From assembly GCA_947359465.1 (NCBI GenBank), contig OX375872.1, forward strand, positions 11,044,137-11,108,136: a DNA stretch of 64,000 nucleotides. Direction: 5' to 3'. Shown here one piece after another: positions 21,482 to 32,497 of this stretch; position 1 is the first letter of the stretch, and every line of letters begins with the position of its first letter. Below the pieces are notes generated by a model that was given only the letters and a program-made list of their open reading frames with translations, made no database searches and was not told where the DNA came from. Source of the stretch: Metellina segmentata (taxonomy: Eukaryota > Arthropoda > Arachnida > Araneae > Tetragnathidae). Made by a program: the position numbers and the translations under genes.

Positions 21482-23032
21482 TCTATATAAATAAGAATGG
21501 AGTGTTTGTTTGTACATTCAATATTTTCGACCCATTTCAAGTTTTCTATCCGTTTTGGACCCTTCTGATGCCGAATCCGCCTTTTTTTCGTTTGGTGTCT
21601 GTCTGTCTGTCTGTCTGTATGTTGTGCCCTATACACGTCCACGCGGTTTAAGATATTTTCATGAAAATTTGCATACAGTGAGTACTTATCTTCATTTAGT
21701 GAGTGGCATTAGTTGCGAACTGTTCTATGCTCGATTTTGTGTTTGTGTGTTTGTGTAGACATCACAAGAATTGTATTCCAGATATTTGATTGCATTGTAT
21801 TTTATTTTATACATTATCTATTAGTTTAGTGAACGCAATATTAAACATTTCTTTATTGTTATATTTAGTTGAGTTTCATGCTAAAACACCTGAGTAAGTA
21901 TACTTAAATCAACCATAATTTGGTAGTTTTGGAAAAATTGGAATGTTTATTGAATATTACGATTACTTCGATTGCTTTACCAGTACTGCTGAAAAAGTAA
22001 TTATTCTTCAAAATTTTTTTAAATTTTTTTTTATGGAATTTCATCTCTGATACTTCATTTATTTCGAGTCTTATTTTTATTCTTTGCGCAATGAAAACGA
22101 TTTCCGAATATTTGGGACAGACGATATTTTTCAATGAAACGAGAATGAACAAGATCAGTGATATTTTTTCTGGTTCTTTCGCTCTGAATTAATTTCACAT
22201 TTCTAAATTTTGTACACTTTTAGTTGTAAGTTGTGGCAACTGTGCGAGATCAAGAGATAAAATTCAATCACAAATTAATATCTTTAGAACAATTTTTTGC
22301 GACATCTTTTATTTTATTTTACTTTGCTGTTTCCAGTTTTAAATATTTATTATTTTAATAAATGTGTTTTCCTTCTCATCACACGCAACAGCACCACAAA
22401 GTATTAGACTTAAAAATGTTAGGTAAGTCAGTATAAATTTTCAGTAAATGTTAAGTGAAGTTATGCCATTATTGAAAGAATAATGCCGTTATTTAAAGAA
22501 TAATGCCGTTATTGAAAGAATAATAATGTTTATTAATCCAAACTGGAACTTTTTCCAAGATTAAAAAATTCGTTGTAATAATGACAGGAGAAGCTTGCAA
22601 AAATTCACAATGTCGCATACCGGAGGCAAGAGTGCCACAAGTAAAAAAATATTGTTTTGTTGACTATGAGTGCGAGAGCACTCGCCGTAAATCGTAATTT
22701 TAATTAATTGAGTTGAACATGAAGAGAACTTAAGAAAGGGAATTCCAAATCTTCCTATGAATCGTCTTTTATAGTAGTAACCTTAGTATCACCTTTCGTC
22801 ATTTTGTAGCTTTGTCATACAGCAATTGTGCGATGTATGTGAAATGTATTACATGAATGGATGTGCATGTGTAGGATTTGTGTCCAAAGTAAGTTGTAGA
22901 AAATATAAAGATGGCGAAAGATGTTAAAATAAATTTTTATTCTACAAAAAACGTAAGTCATTATATATTTTGATTATCTCTTCAATCTAGAGTAAACCAA
23001 TTCAAACCGAGTAAGGTCGGGTATTTTGCTAG
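21482..23032 (+). mobile_element. Non-autonomous Helitron, tandem copy 1 (1.55 kb)
   Basis: The 5' end is TCTATATAAATAAGAATGGA and the 3' end GGTCGGGTATTTTGCTAG, with a short hairpin (ACCGA...TCGG-GT) about 10 nt before CTAG. It is inserted between host A (21481) and T (23033), as Helitrons do. No Rep/helicase ORF is present. It contains a (GTCT)n-like run at 21598-21620 and about three 20-bp AATGCCGTTATT repeats near 22470-22530. Short ORFs inside (21510-21758) are not genes. Confidence 0.88.
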
Positions 23033-23034
23033 TA

Positions 23035-24699
23035 TCTATATAAATAAGAATGGAGTGTTTGTATGTACATTCAATATTTTCGACCCATTTCAAGTTTTCT
23101 ATCCGTTTTGGACCCTTCTGATGCCTAATCCGCCTTTTTCTCGTTTGGTGTCTGTCTGTCTGTCTGTATGTTGTGCCCTATACACGTCCACGCGGTTTAA
23201 GATATTTTCATGGACATTTGCATACAGTGAGTACTTATCTTGATTTAGTGAGTGGAATTGGTTGCGAAAGTCTGTCTGTCCGTCTTTCTGTTCTATGCTC
23301 GATTTTGTGTTTGTGTGTTTGTATAGGCATCACATGAATTATATTCCAGATATTTGATTGCAATGTATTTTATTGCATACATTATCTATTAATTTAGTGA
23401 ATGCAATATTAAAATTTTTTTATTGTTATATTTAGATGAGTTTCATGCTAAAACACCTGAGTAAGTATACTTAAATCAACCATAATTTGGTAGTTTTGGA
23501 AAAATTGGAATGTCTATTGAATATTACGATTACTTTGATTGTTTTACCAGTACTGCTGAAAAAGTAATTATTATTCAAAAAATTATATTTTTTAATGAAA
23601 TTTCAGCTCTGATTCTTCATTTATTTCGAGTCTTATTTTTGTTCTTTGCGCAATGAAAACGATTTAGGAATATTTGAGACAGACGATATTTTTCAACGAA
23701 ACGAGAATGAACAAGATTGCGTGAGCAGTAATATTTTCTGTTTCTTTCGCTCTGAATTAATTTCACATTTCTAAATTTTGTGCACTTTTAGTTGTAAATT
23801 GTGGCAACTGTGCGATATCAAGAGATAAAAATGAATCACAAATTAATATCTTTAGAACAATTTTTCCGACATCTTTTATTTTGTTCTATTTTACTGTTTT
23901 CTGTTTTACTTATTTATTATTTTAATAAATGTGTTTTCCTTCTCATCACACCCAACAGCACCACAAAGTATTAAACTTAAAAATGTTAGGTAAGTCAGTA
24001 TAAATTTTCAGTAAATTTTAAGTGTAGTTATGCCATTATTGAAAGAATAATGCCGTTATTTAAAGAATAATGCCGTTATTTAAAGAATAATGCCGTTATT
24101 TAAAGAATAATGCCGTTATTTAAAGAATAATGCCGTTATTTAAACAATAATGCCGTTATTTAAAGAATAATGTCGTTATTGAAAGAATAATAATGTTTAA
24201 AAATCCAAACTAGAACTTTTTCCAACATTAAAAAAATTGTTGTAGTAATGACAGGAGAAGATTGCAAAATTTCACAATGTCGCATACCGGAGGCAAGAGT
24301 GCCACAAGTAAAAAAATATTGTTTTGTTGACTATGAGTGCGAGAGCACTCGCCGTAAATCGTAATTTTAATTAATTGAGTTGAACATGAAGAGAACTTAA
24401 GAAAGGGAATTCCAAATCTTCCTATGAATCGTCTTTTATAGTAGTAACCTTAGTATCACCTTTCGTCTTTTTGTAGCTTTGTCATACAGCAATTGTGCGA
24501 TGTATGTGAAATATGTTACATGAATGGATATGCATGTGTAGGATTTGTGTCCAAAGTAAGTTGTAGAAAATAAAAAGATGGCGAAAGGTGTTAAAATAAA
24601 TTTTTATTCTACAAAAAACGTAAGTCATTATATATTTTGATTATCTCTTCAATCTAGAGTAAACGAATTCAAACCGAGTAAGGTCGGGTATTTTGCTAG
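23035..24699 (+). mobile_element. Non-autonomous Helitron, tandem copy 2 (1.67 kb)
   Basis: Nearly identical to copy 1 and arranged head-to-tail, with only TA between the two. Same 5' TC and 3' CTAG ends, again between A and T. It differs mainly by small indels, an extra CTGTCCGTCTTTCTG block near 23270, and expansion of the internal 20-bp array. Confidence 0.88.
24030..24195. repeat. 20-bp tandem array inside Helitron copy 2
   Basis: About eight units of GTTATTTAAAGAATAATGCC. Copy 1 has about three, so the array has expanded or contracted since the two diverged. Confidence 0.85.
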
Positions 24700-24774
24700 T
24701 ATACCAATATTTTGTGATTTGTGGCGGCACTCTTGCACAAGGCAAGTGACATTTTCAAATTTCGCCATCTTTAA

Positions 24775-25912
24775 GGGCGTCCGGGACTCAAAATTCTAAA
24801 ATCTTCTATTTTAAAGTTTTTGTTCTGAAATTTTTTTTAACTATTTTATATTTTCAAAACTTAAAATTTTTTTTTATAAAAATTTACAAAATGTCAAAGT
24901 ATTGACGTTGGGCAAAATTGATACATCTTAAACTATTTTATAACAAATCACTTCATTTTCGCATTAATTAACTTCTAATAGTTCATACTATAAATTATTT
25001 TCGGGATTTTTGGTAAAAACAATTAGAAAAAATTAAAAAAATATATGTTGTTCAAAACTACATAAAACATATAGTATACAAAGTTAGAAAAATTATAGAA
25101 AATATATATATCTATATATATATATATATATATACACACACAACTGCTGAAGACAAAATAAAGAAATATATAAGTAAATGTAGAAAATTTTGTTCATTTA
25201 TGACAGGTAGTTTTTAAGTCATAGCGATTTTCACTATTGAAATACCATTTAACCCAAAGGGAGAAAAAGAGAGCAGCGGTAGCTCAGTCAGTAGAGCGTC
25301 GGGCTCGCATCAGAAGGGTTGTGGGTTCTGTCCTCGGCGGAGCCTGCAATTCTGATGATTGCGAGATCGGCGCTTCGGTCTGGCTAAAGACCGTCCTGTT
25401 CACTAATGGTGACTGGGGCACGTTAAAAAGGTCGTGGTCACAAAGTCCCCATGTTTCCATACCAAATCAATACCTCTGGGGGTACCTGATCAGGGGGTTA
25501 TCGGCCTCTGATTGGGATCTAAATTACGATATGTGTGAGGGAATGAATGTATGAAAGGGACCATCCTGTAAAACGGATGTGTCATGTATGTCGAGCAAAG
25601 ACGGACTTCCTCCCAATGGGGCTCAATAACATGGAAGGCGAACCCCCTCGCCTCTTGCCGTCTTCGACGGGACTGGCACTCCTCCGGTCTGCCAGTGTAG
25701 GCATAAGAAACAACAAGGAGAAAAAGAGCGTTTAAAATTATGAAAGCTCGTTTGACGTGCAGCTGTCATATTTATAAAAAGTTGAATATTTTCGGTTCTA
25801 CTGATGGGAGAAAAAAAATTTAAGTATCATTTCATTCAGAAACATCTATATTATTTTTTAAGATAATAAAACAAAATTTGACTTTTTTTCATATTTTGAG
25901 TCCTAGACCCCC
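24775..25912. mobile_element. TTAA-flanked MITE with ~20-bp inverted ends
   Basis: The left end TTAA-GGGCGTCCGGGACTC and the right end GAGTCCTAGACCCCC-TTAA are inverted repeats bounded by TTAA (24771-24774, 25913-25916). TTAA targets are used by piggyBac and Kolobok-type transposases; which one applied here is not clear. The interior is AT-rich with a TA microsatellite at 25105-25133 and holds a SINE at 25272-25716. Confidence 0.65.
25272..25716 (+). repeat. SINE with type 3 tRNA-like head and target duplication
   Basis: The head reads AGCGGTAGCTCAGTCAGTAG (good A box), then GTTGTGGGTTCTGTCC (B box with mismatches). It is flanked by identical GGAGAAAAAGAG repeats (25260-25271, 25717-25728). 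The centre has AAAGACCGTC, GGGGCACGTTAAA, GTCGTGG and CAAAGTCC, the same blocks as in the type 1 and 2 SINEs. The 3' part is different. It looks like a tRNA gene at first sight, but the length, flanking duplication and decayed B box show a SINE. Confidence 0.85.
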
Positions 25913-25916
25913 TTAA

Positions 25917-26589
25917 GAGAAGAATGGAAAATTAATTTGATAAGTTTTTTAAAGATGAATCCATTTTGTGACACGTGCAATAACGAAAGTTCTTGTTTTA
26001 AAATTAAAGGTCTTCAGTACAAAAAAAAAGCAAAGGTCATCTAATTATCACATCATTTTAAAAAGAAATGGCAAATTGATTCGGCAGTGTTTTTTTGTAG
26101 GAAATTATTGCTTTACAAAAACTTTTAACATGCTTAATAAGTTGCTTAAACATATCTTCAGCTCGTAAAATAAGTTACCTTGACCTTCAGTGAATATGAA
26201 TAAGTATTTTTAATATTTGAAAAGTTTTAGTTCAGATTTTTTGAACAGAAACATTTTTCAACACCGGCAAAATTCTCTTAAGCTTGCTTTATTCTAACTT
26301 ACACGCGCCTTTAAATTGAATACCTTGCTATGCTGTTGGCGGGTGATAAAAAGGAACAACGATTTATTAAAAAAAGAAATATTTTATACATTTACAACAG
26401 AAAACAGCGAAATAAAACTAAAGCAAAGTTGGCGGTTTTATAAAGTTTATTCGTGATTCTTTACTCTATCACATAATCTCTCATAGACTTACTAAAAATT
26501 GGACAACTTTCCGAACACAACTTTCCGTTCGTTACAAAATATTGTCTGTCATATATTCGCAAATCGTTTCAATTTCGAAAAGAAAAAAA
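25917..26589. other. No gene recognised
   Basis: AT-rich, no supported feature. Confidence 0.5.
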
Positions 26590-26960
26590 TAAAGCTTCAA
26601 ATAAAGTTTACTCAGATGTGTAATGCAACTTATCTAATTATGTAAATAAAGAAATATTTAATGACATTATAAAGGATAATATATTAGGAGAAAAATCTAT
26701 TTGATACTTGAACAAAAACACAATTACAAAATCCAACAAAATGAGAAGCCGAACAGACAGACTAACGGAACTAAGTACAGTCACTAAAAAATGCAAGTAC
26801 TCACAGTATGCAAAGTTTCATGAAATTATGTTCAATCGTTTGGACATGGTACCACACAGACAGATAGATGGACAGATATCAAACGCACAAGAGACCAATT
26901 TTTGAATGAGTTGGGTTTCAAACGGATTAATAACTTGAAATTCGTCTTCTTTTAGGAAAA
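26590..26960 (-). mobile_element. Helitron 5' region fragment
   Basis: Shares ordered blocks with 3830-5179: GTTTACTCAGATGT, ATGTAAATAAAGAAA, AACAAAAACACAATTA, AGACAGACTAAC and AAACGGAT--ATAACTTGAAA. Both termini are missing. The ORF at 26708-26905 lies within it. Confidence 0.55.
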
Positions 26961-26979
26961 TTTTCTTATTCACTCATTT

Positions 26980-27440
26980 TGTACACCCTCTTAAATTTTG
27001 ATTTCCTACTCGGAAAAAAATTAACTATTCATAGCTTATTTTAACTTATAATAACAAACTACATTCGTAAATTCAAATCGACAAAGCTTGCGTCAAAAGG
27101 TTATCACAACTAAAGCTAAAAATGAAGGCCTTTTGTGAATGACCAATCGTTTTACTTTACGTTCAATGTTACCTTTCACACATTTTTTTTCTTTATTTTT
27201 AAAATTGTGTACACCATTGTAAATTTTAATTTGTTACACAGAAAAATCCCCCATTAAAATGTTTTATAAATTACAATAACATTCTTCATGCGCAAGGCTA
27301 AATCGCCAAGCTAGCGTCAAAAAGTTATCGCTACTAAAACTAGCGCCAACATCAAAACGAAGGCTTTCATTTGTGAATGACCGATCGTTTTACTTTACGC
27401 TCAGCGTTATCATCCACCGATTAATATCAATCTTTGAAAG
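26980..27440. repeat. Two diverged tandem satellite units
   Basis: Two ~230-bp units, each with GTACACC--T--AAATTTTGATTT, a CAAGCTAGCGTCAAAA block and GTGAATGACCGATCGTTTTA. A third relative is at 20860-21108, next to a Helitron 3' end. Confidence 0.6.
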
Positions 27441-28149
27441 ATTTTATTCTTGATTCGAATCTTAAAAAACTAATGATAAGCGACGATAGACAGAAAAATA
27501 CTTCACATTAGACACACACAAAAGCCTCGGATTATTAACTATCTCCCAGGAAACAACAAGAGACCAGACTATTCTTAAATTGAGTTAACTTGCCATTTAT
27601 TGATTTTTGAATCTGCTTCTACAAAAGATGTTTATTAATCGTAAAGCACAAAAGAGCAATGTCCATCGTATATAGCCAGCTGACCTCTTTTCTATTATTA
27701 AAGAACCGATTTTTCCTGTCTGTCTGACTTTGGGTTATTTGATTTCAACGGCTCGAGGCTAATATCGTTTCTATGAAAATTTCAAGGCATAAAGAGCCCT
27801 AATGGCCGTAACAGACGAGAATTGAAATGATTTGTTTGCCCCGACGAGACAAAAAAACGACGAAAAGAAGTGTGAAAACTTTTACACGCGAAACGATGGA
27901 AGAAAATGACTTTCCAACGCTCTAATGATGGCACCGAGAACCATTTCGTAGGGAGATATTAATAGATTTATAATTTACATGAACAGGTAATTAAAGACAC
28001 GACAGCAGACGGCGGTCTTGTGATACTGACATATGCCCGTCTCAACTTGCTGACCCAACGAGAAGGAATTGGGGCAGAGGAACTAAACATGTCAAGCTCT
28101 GAGATTGTGTTGGATTTACACGAAGATGTTTTTGTATAGAAAATGTAAT
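27441..28149. other. No gene recognised
   Basis: Slightly less AT-rich in 27730-28030, but no frame, motif or repeat match was seen. Confidence 0.4.
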
Positions 28150-28860
28150 TTTTGCGTCGATATTGCAGTGTGGCGAGTTATCATCGTAAGTCAGAGATAA
28201 GAGTATATAATCGATCGCACAGTTTGCTCGCTTTTCGATTAGTATTAAGAACCAGGAGCGCTTATTTATTTCTGTGAAGTAATAAATGTTTTTGTAAAGC
28301 ACTATATATACTGTGGAAAATATACTTTTTTGTCGATATTGCAGTGTGGCGAGCACTCAACTTTCGTCAGACATAAGAGTCGTATAATCGATCGAGCAGA
28401 GAGAAAGAGAGAGAGAGAGGGAGAGAGTTTCTTCGTTTTTTTTATTAGCATTAAAAACTAGGAGCGCTTATTTTTTTCTGTGTAGAAAATTTTATTTCGT
28501 TAATTCTAAATTATAACAAACTTTATTAGTAATGCTGAGCCCATACGCTGACTTGAAAAAACTTATTGCTAATAAAATATATGTTTGTTCGCTCTTTTGT
28601 TGGTATTAAGAACCAGGAACGCTTATTCATTTCTCTGTAGTAAATTTTAATTTGCTAATCAGAAATTATTAGTAATAGTATTTCTGTGTTGTAAATTTTA
28701 ACTTACTACACAGAAATGATTAGTAAATAATCATTATAAATAATCAGTAGTAGTATTTCTGTGTTGTAAATTTTATTTTACAACACAAAATTTCATTAAT
28801 TTTAGTTTAAATTATTGAAGTTTGTTCTCTCTTGTATTAGTATATTGAACCAGGAGCATT
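28150..28860. repeat. Diverged ~180-bp tandem repeats
   Basis: Recurring blocks are CGATATTGCAGTGTGGCGAG (28160, 28336), ATAATCGATCG, ATTAAGAACCAGGAGCGCTT (28250, 28455, 28606, 28842 with changes) and CTGTGTTGTAAATTTTA. An (AG)n tract is at 28398-28428. The minus ORF at 28042-28356 comes from the array. Confidence 0.65.
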
Positions 28861-28894
28861 TCCACAATTTATTTTGGTAAGTTCTGGGAAGGTG

Positions 28895-29275
28895 GTTACG
28901 GCCACGGTGCTGATCCAAAACAGGAATTGAGACGCGGTATTTGGTATCTACACGGTATCTAAACTGTTCTAACATCTCATCCCCTGTAACATATTCATTA
29001 AGAGTAAAGTGTTTCTCGCATGTCGATACAAATTCGGTGAATACCTCTCGTATAGGTGCATGTCTATCTAGACGACGTCTCACCTTTCTTGTATCCAAAT
29101 CATCAAATCGAATACATCTAAAAAGAAATAGAAATCTTTTGAAAGACTTAATAGCACGAAAAACTCCGGTTCCATCATTATAATAAGTAACGACAAATAT
29201 CTACTCCGTGCCAACATTATAATAAATAACGAAAAATATCTACTCCGCGCCATCATCTTCCCATAAGTCTGATAA
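28895..29275 (-). pseudogene. PiggyBac-like transposase fragment
   Basis: Minus-strand translation gives NLSDLWEDDG near 29265, then after two stops FRAIKSFKRFLFLFRCIRFD, DLDTRKVRRRLDRHAPIREV, FTEFVSTCEKHFTLNEYVTG and DEMLEQFR. The order F-R-x-I-x-x-x-R-F, RFDD, D--TR, APIREVF and x-x-DE-x-L-x-x-F-R-G matches the DDE core of piggyBac-type transposases; the last Asp corresponds to the first catalytic Asp region. Similarity ends after EQFR, where the sequence enters tandem repeats. A ~50-bp duplicated segment (ATCTACTCCG--CCA) brings in stops. Only about 130 of ~550 residues remain. Confidence 0.75.
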
Positions 29276-29339
29276 GTTTTGATGTGATTATTTCATTATA
29301 CCCGTAATGTACAGCAAACATAGTACTGCCATCTAGTAT

Positions 29340-29858
29340 GTGAGTATGGAAACACCTAAAAAACATGTAACCTTGCCTAATATGGTGTAGGAAAACTGTT
29401 GGCATTCATTTCAGCAGTAACTTTTGTAGCTGTAGTCTTTTTATTTTTAGTCACAATCCTCCTTAATGATCTTCTGTCACGATCACTCAACACACACTTT
29501 CGTCCGCGCTGTGATATAGCGGATGATGTTTTACCGCTTTTCAAACATGCGGAATAAAACTTAGATACAGTACCTCTTGAAACACTAAACACTTCGACTA
29601 TCTTGCTTACGGAAGCACCCACCAGATGAGCTCCAACAATTTGCCCACGTTCGAAGTCTGTTAGCTCTGACATGATGCAATTACAACTTCACAGAACAGT
29701 GCCCGACAACTACTGACCTGAGCAGAGTATTTACGACATCGTATAGGTGGCGTCAGTAGGCGAAAACACCAGCGGCACCTACACATTTCACTAAAATAAA
29801 CATTTCTTTTCAAGCATGCATTTCACGAGGTGTTTCCATATTTTTGTCCAATCCCTGT
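29340..29858 (-). mobile_element. Internally deleted Tc1-like element
   Basis: The minus-strand 5' end (29858) reads ACAGGGATTGGACAAAAATA, followed by TGGAAACACCT. TATGGAAACACCT recurs in inverted orientation at 29345-29357, so the two terminal repeats are still partly visible. Between them lies only the transposase N-terminus. TA follows the right end at 29858-29859. Confidence 0.65.
29377..29673 (-). pseudogene. Tc1-like transposase N-terminal domain
   Basis: The start is ATG at 29673. Residues 1-95 form the bipartite helix-turn-helix DNA-binding region: LTDFERGQIVGAHLVGASVS, KIVEVFSVSRGTVSKFYSAC, then a GRK linker and SDRDRRSLRRIVTKN, the start of the second helix-turn-helix. Reading stops shortly after MNANSF because the catalytic domain has been deleted. 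A protein of this kind would bind terminal repeats but could not cut DNA. Whether it is expressed cannot be told from sequence. Confidence 0.8.
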
Positions 29859-29859
29859 A

Positions 29860-30059
29860 TTAGTTGCATAGCAAGCTACCCTCTCAATTAATGTAGTGTA
29901 CCAAGTCTATAAAGTTTATGGACCAACACCCCAAGTTTTAGCTGTGAATTTCATCGTGTTCTAAGTTTTAAGAAGTGCGTTTGATCGTATGTACTTGACA
30001 TATGTGGAATCCATATGAGTTGTTCATCAATAATGACTCTTTAATATTTTAATTGTTTA
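29860..30059. other. Spacer / LINE 3' region
   Basis: No clear feature. It may include the 3' untranslated part of the adjacent retrotransposon. Confidence 0.3.
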
Positions 30060-31470
30060 ACAATATGAACATTGGTGTTTTCAAAGCCTTAGTTTTTCCT
30101 GAGGAGATGTTGCGTTTTTCATCAGATATCTTGATGCTAAACTTGTTAATAGCATCTTGAGCTAAGGTTTCAAGTTCCTTGCGTGTAGAGCCGGTAAAAA
30201 TAATCGTCTGGAAATACTTGAGTTTGAATATGGGGACCCCAATCCATACTTAAGATCTTGTCGGCAATTATGTTCCATAAAATAGGGCTCATGCAAAAAG
30301 CTTGATGACTCCCTTTTTGTACTTGATGATGATCTCTCCGTACTTGATGATGATTTATCTGTCTTGAAGATAGCTGCACAGGATCTGGAGGATGTTACGT
30401 GGAAACTTTTTTAGAATCTCTTCAATCAATGAAAATGACAGCGGTGTACTTTTTAGACTTAAAATTTTTACAAATGATTTTCATATGCTTATTTAGAGCA
30501 TGCTCTGTTGATTTACCTTCTTGAAAGCCGTATTGATTCGCGTTCATCACATTCTTTGTTTTCAGGTGATGATTTATTTTTGTTTGCAATAATCCAAAGT
30601 ATTTCCCAATACAGGTAGAAGACAAATGAGTCTAAAGGATCTTGGATTTTGAGGATCTGGTTCAGGTTTGTTGATTAAATGTTAATTAAACCACATCTTT
30701 TTTAAAGCACTTAGGTAAATGTTTGAGTCGTATACATTATTTGTAGAGTTCCAAGATGATATTGGGATATCATTGTGTATAATGTCTTAAAATTTTCCAT
30801 CAATACCATCCAGACCATGAGCTTTGTTAACGCGTGTTCTATTCATAGCTTCTTGCAATTCTTCCAAGGTAAAAGGAGATTCATCTCTATCATCTTGATT
30901 TATACATAGGTTCGTCTTGATGTAATAAGTATTTTGTCTCATGGAGATATGGTGCGTTTTATCTGTGGAAGTGTCATCATTTGTGAAAATATATTCGAGT
31001 CTATGTTAGGTATCATATGCAATGATACGGTATAGGTCTGTTGATGAATCGTAGAGAACGGCGTGTTAAAATATTTCTGGGTGGCTACTATAAATGTCTC
31101 TCCAAAAGTTTGGTTGGTTTCCCAGCAGTATTTTTTCCATATGGTTTCTTTAGTTTCCCTTTTTTTCTTTTTATATAGAGCTTTTTAGTTCTTATAAACT
31201 TGTTTCCATATCTCTCTTTCCTCTCCGGTTTTCTTTTGATTACGTATTGGAAGAGCTCTGACTTTTTTCTTCATCACTGATAACTCAGGGTTCCACCATT
31301 TAGTGGTGGAATTTATACTAGTTTTTAAGATCTTATAAGTATCTATCTTTACATACTAAGGTTTTGGTTTCCAAAAAATCCTAAGCAAATAGGTCTAACT
31401 CTTCTGTGTTCTTAATTGTCCCTTTAAATTATCGTAAAAAGGTTTTCTTTCTAGCTTTAATTAACTTAAA
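30060..31470 (-). pseudogene. Non-LTR retrotransposon ORF2: linker and reverse transcriptase, decayed
   Basis: On the minus strand, pieces of a LINE reverse transcriptase appear in correct order across several frames. There is a PEWWNPELS-like linker block near 31290, ALRI-NQK/EEREIWK near 31230, then HGLDGIDGKF near 30800, STCIGKYFGLLQTKINHHL and NANQYGFQEGKSTEHALN at 30625-30490, AVIFID at 30430, and SPILWNIIADKILSMDWG with QVFPDDYFY at 30300-30190. The last corresponds to the F/Y-x-DD catalytic box, here FPDD, with both aspartates kept. The order and motifs fit an R1/Jockey-like element. Many stops and frameshifts make it non-functional, and the endonuclease domain is largely missing. Confidence 0.75.
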
Positions 31471-31479
31471 TAAATGGTG

Positions 31480-32490
31480 ATCACCAAATATTGTTTTAAA
31501 TTTACGTGTTGTGCAGCGTAGCATGAAGTAGTTAGTGAAGCGTAGAAGTTTTTGGTCTCCTTTTTGGTTGTAAATTATGTAGTTAATGTAGTTATTTTCT
31601 GCTTTGCAATCTTTTTGTACGTTATGTCCCCCGCACTTGTATATGGTTAGTTTATTACGGCAGTTATAACTCAGGTGACCAATTTCCTGATAGTTATAAT
31701 CCCTTATCACACTGAAATACCTTTTAATGTTTAAAAAATGGTAACCAATGACGATGTTACGAATTTTGAGTCGTGTTTGTATGCACTCTACAGTGGACTC
31801 AACCATTATGTTGAACTTTTCTTCAGGTCCTTTCAATCTTCTTAACTTCACAGGTTCCTGTGATGGGATATAAACCAGTTGTCTAATTGCCTTAACAACC
31901 TGATCTTTTGAAATGGAATTCGGTATTACCATAAAAATTATTACCTTTCCTTTTTTTGGATGGTTTACGATAGCTTATGGTTTTCTTCAACTCTTCAGCT
32001 TCATTTATGTGGGTTTTCAGTTGCGAAATTTGGATTTCCTTATGAGCTTTAATTATAAGTTCTTGTTTCTTGGACAAAAGTATGTTTTTATAGGGACCTC
32101 TTTTTTATTCTGAAATATCGAAACTTTCTCAATTGAGAACAAATTTGGTCTCCACATCTCTATTGCTGTTTTTATCTTTTAAAATAAAAACATATTCTGT
32201 CACCTTTGATATATATCTTGGTATCGTTGAAATCCCGGAGTTCAATTTGTCCGCATAAGAAATGGGACCGTTGGTAATAGATGGATTGAGTAGAATTTTA
32301 GAAAATTCTTCTCTCCACACCTCTTCGAGATCTTTAATATCGTATTCCTGTGCAGTCTGTTTAACGTCTTGAAAAAAGTTAATCAGATTTTCTTTAATTT
32401 TTTAAGAGCAATCTTATGTTTGACGAGGATTTCATTCAATTCAATCTCTATCGAACGAATTTGGATTAACGTATTGCCGGATGCATCTTC
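31480..32490 (-). pseudogene. Non-LTR retrotransposon ORF1 (Gag-like), decayed
   Basis: The minus-strand frame at 31932-31429 contains GHLSYNCRNK and YKCGGHNVQKDCKAENNYI, a degenerate pair of CCHC zinc knuckles that would bind RNA. Upstream, in other frames, is a charged helical region with IELNEILVKHKIALKKIKEN at about 32420 and VWREEFSKILLNPSITNG at 32320-32265. The frame is lost at the hAT MITE insertion at 32498. An ELKDV reading just beyond it (about 33541-33570) may be the continuation. Confidence 0.6.
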
Positions 32491-32497
32491 CACATAT

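Noticed and set aside
25272..25345. Possible tRNA gene
   Set aside because: The head has an A box and folds loosely, but the B box is mutated, no acceptor stem closes it, and a 12-bp target duplication shows it is the 5' part of a 445-bp SINE.
26708..26905. 65-codon ORF as a gene
   Set aside because: It lies within a Helitron 5' fragment and matches non-coding parts of other copies.
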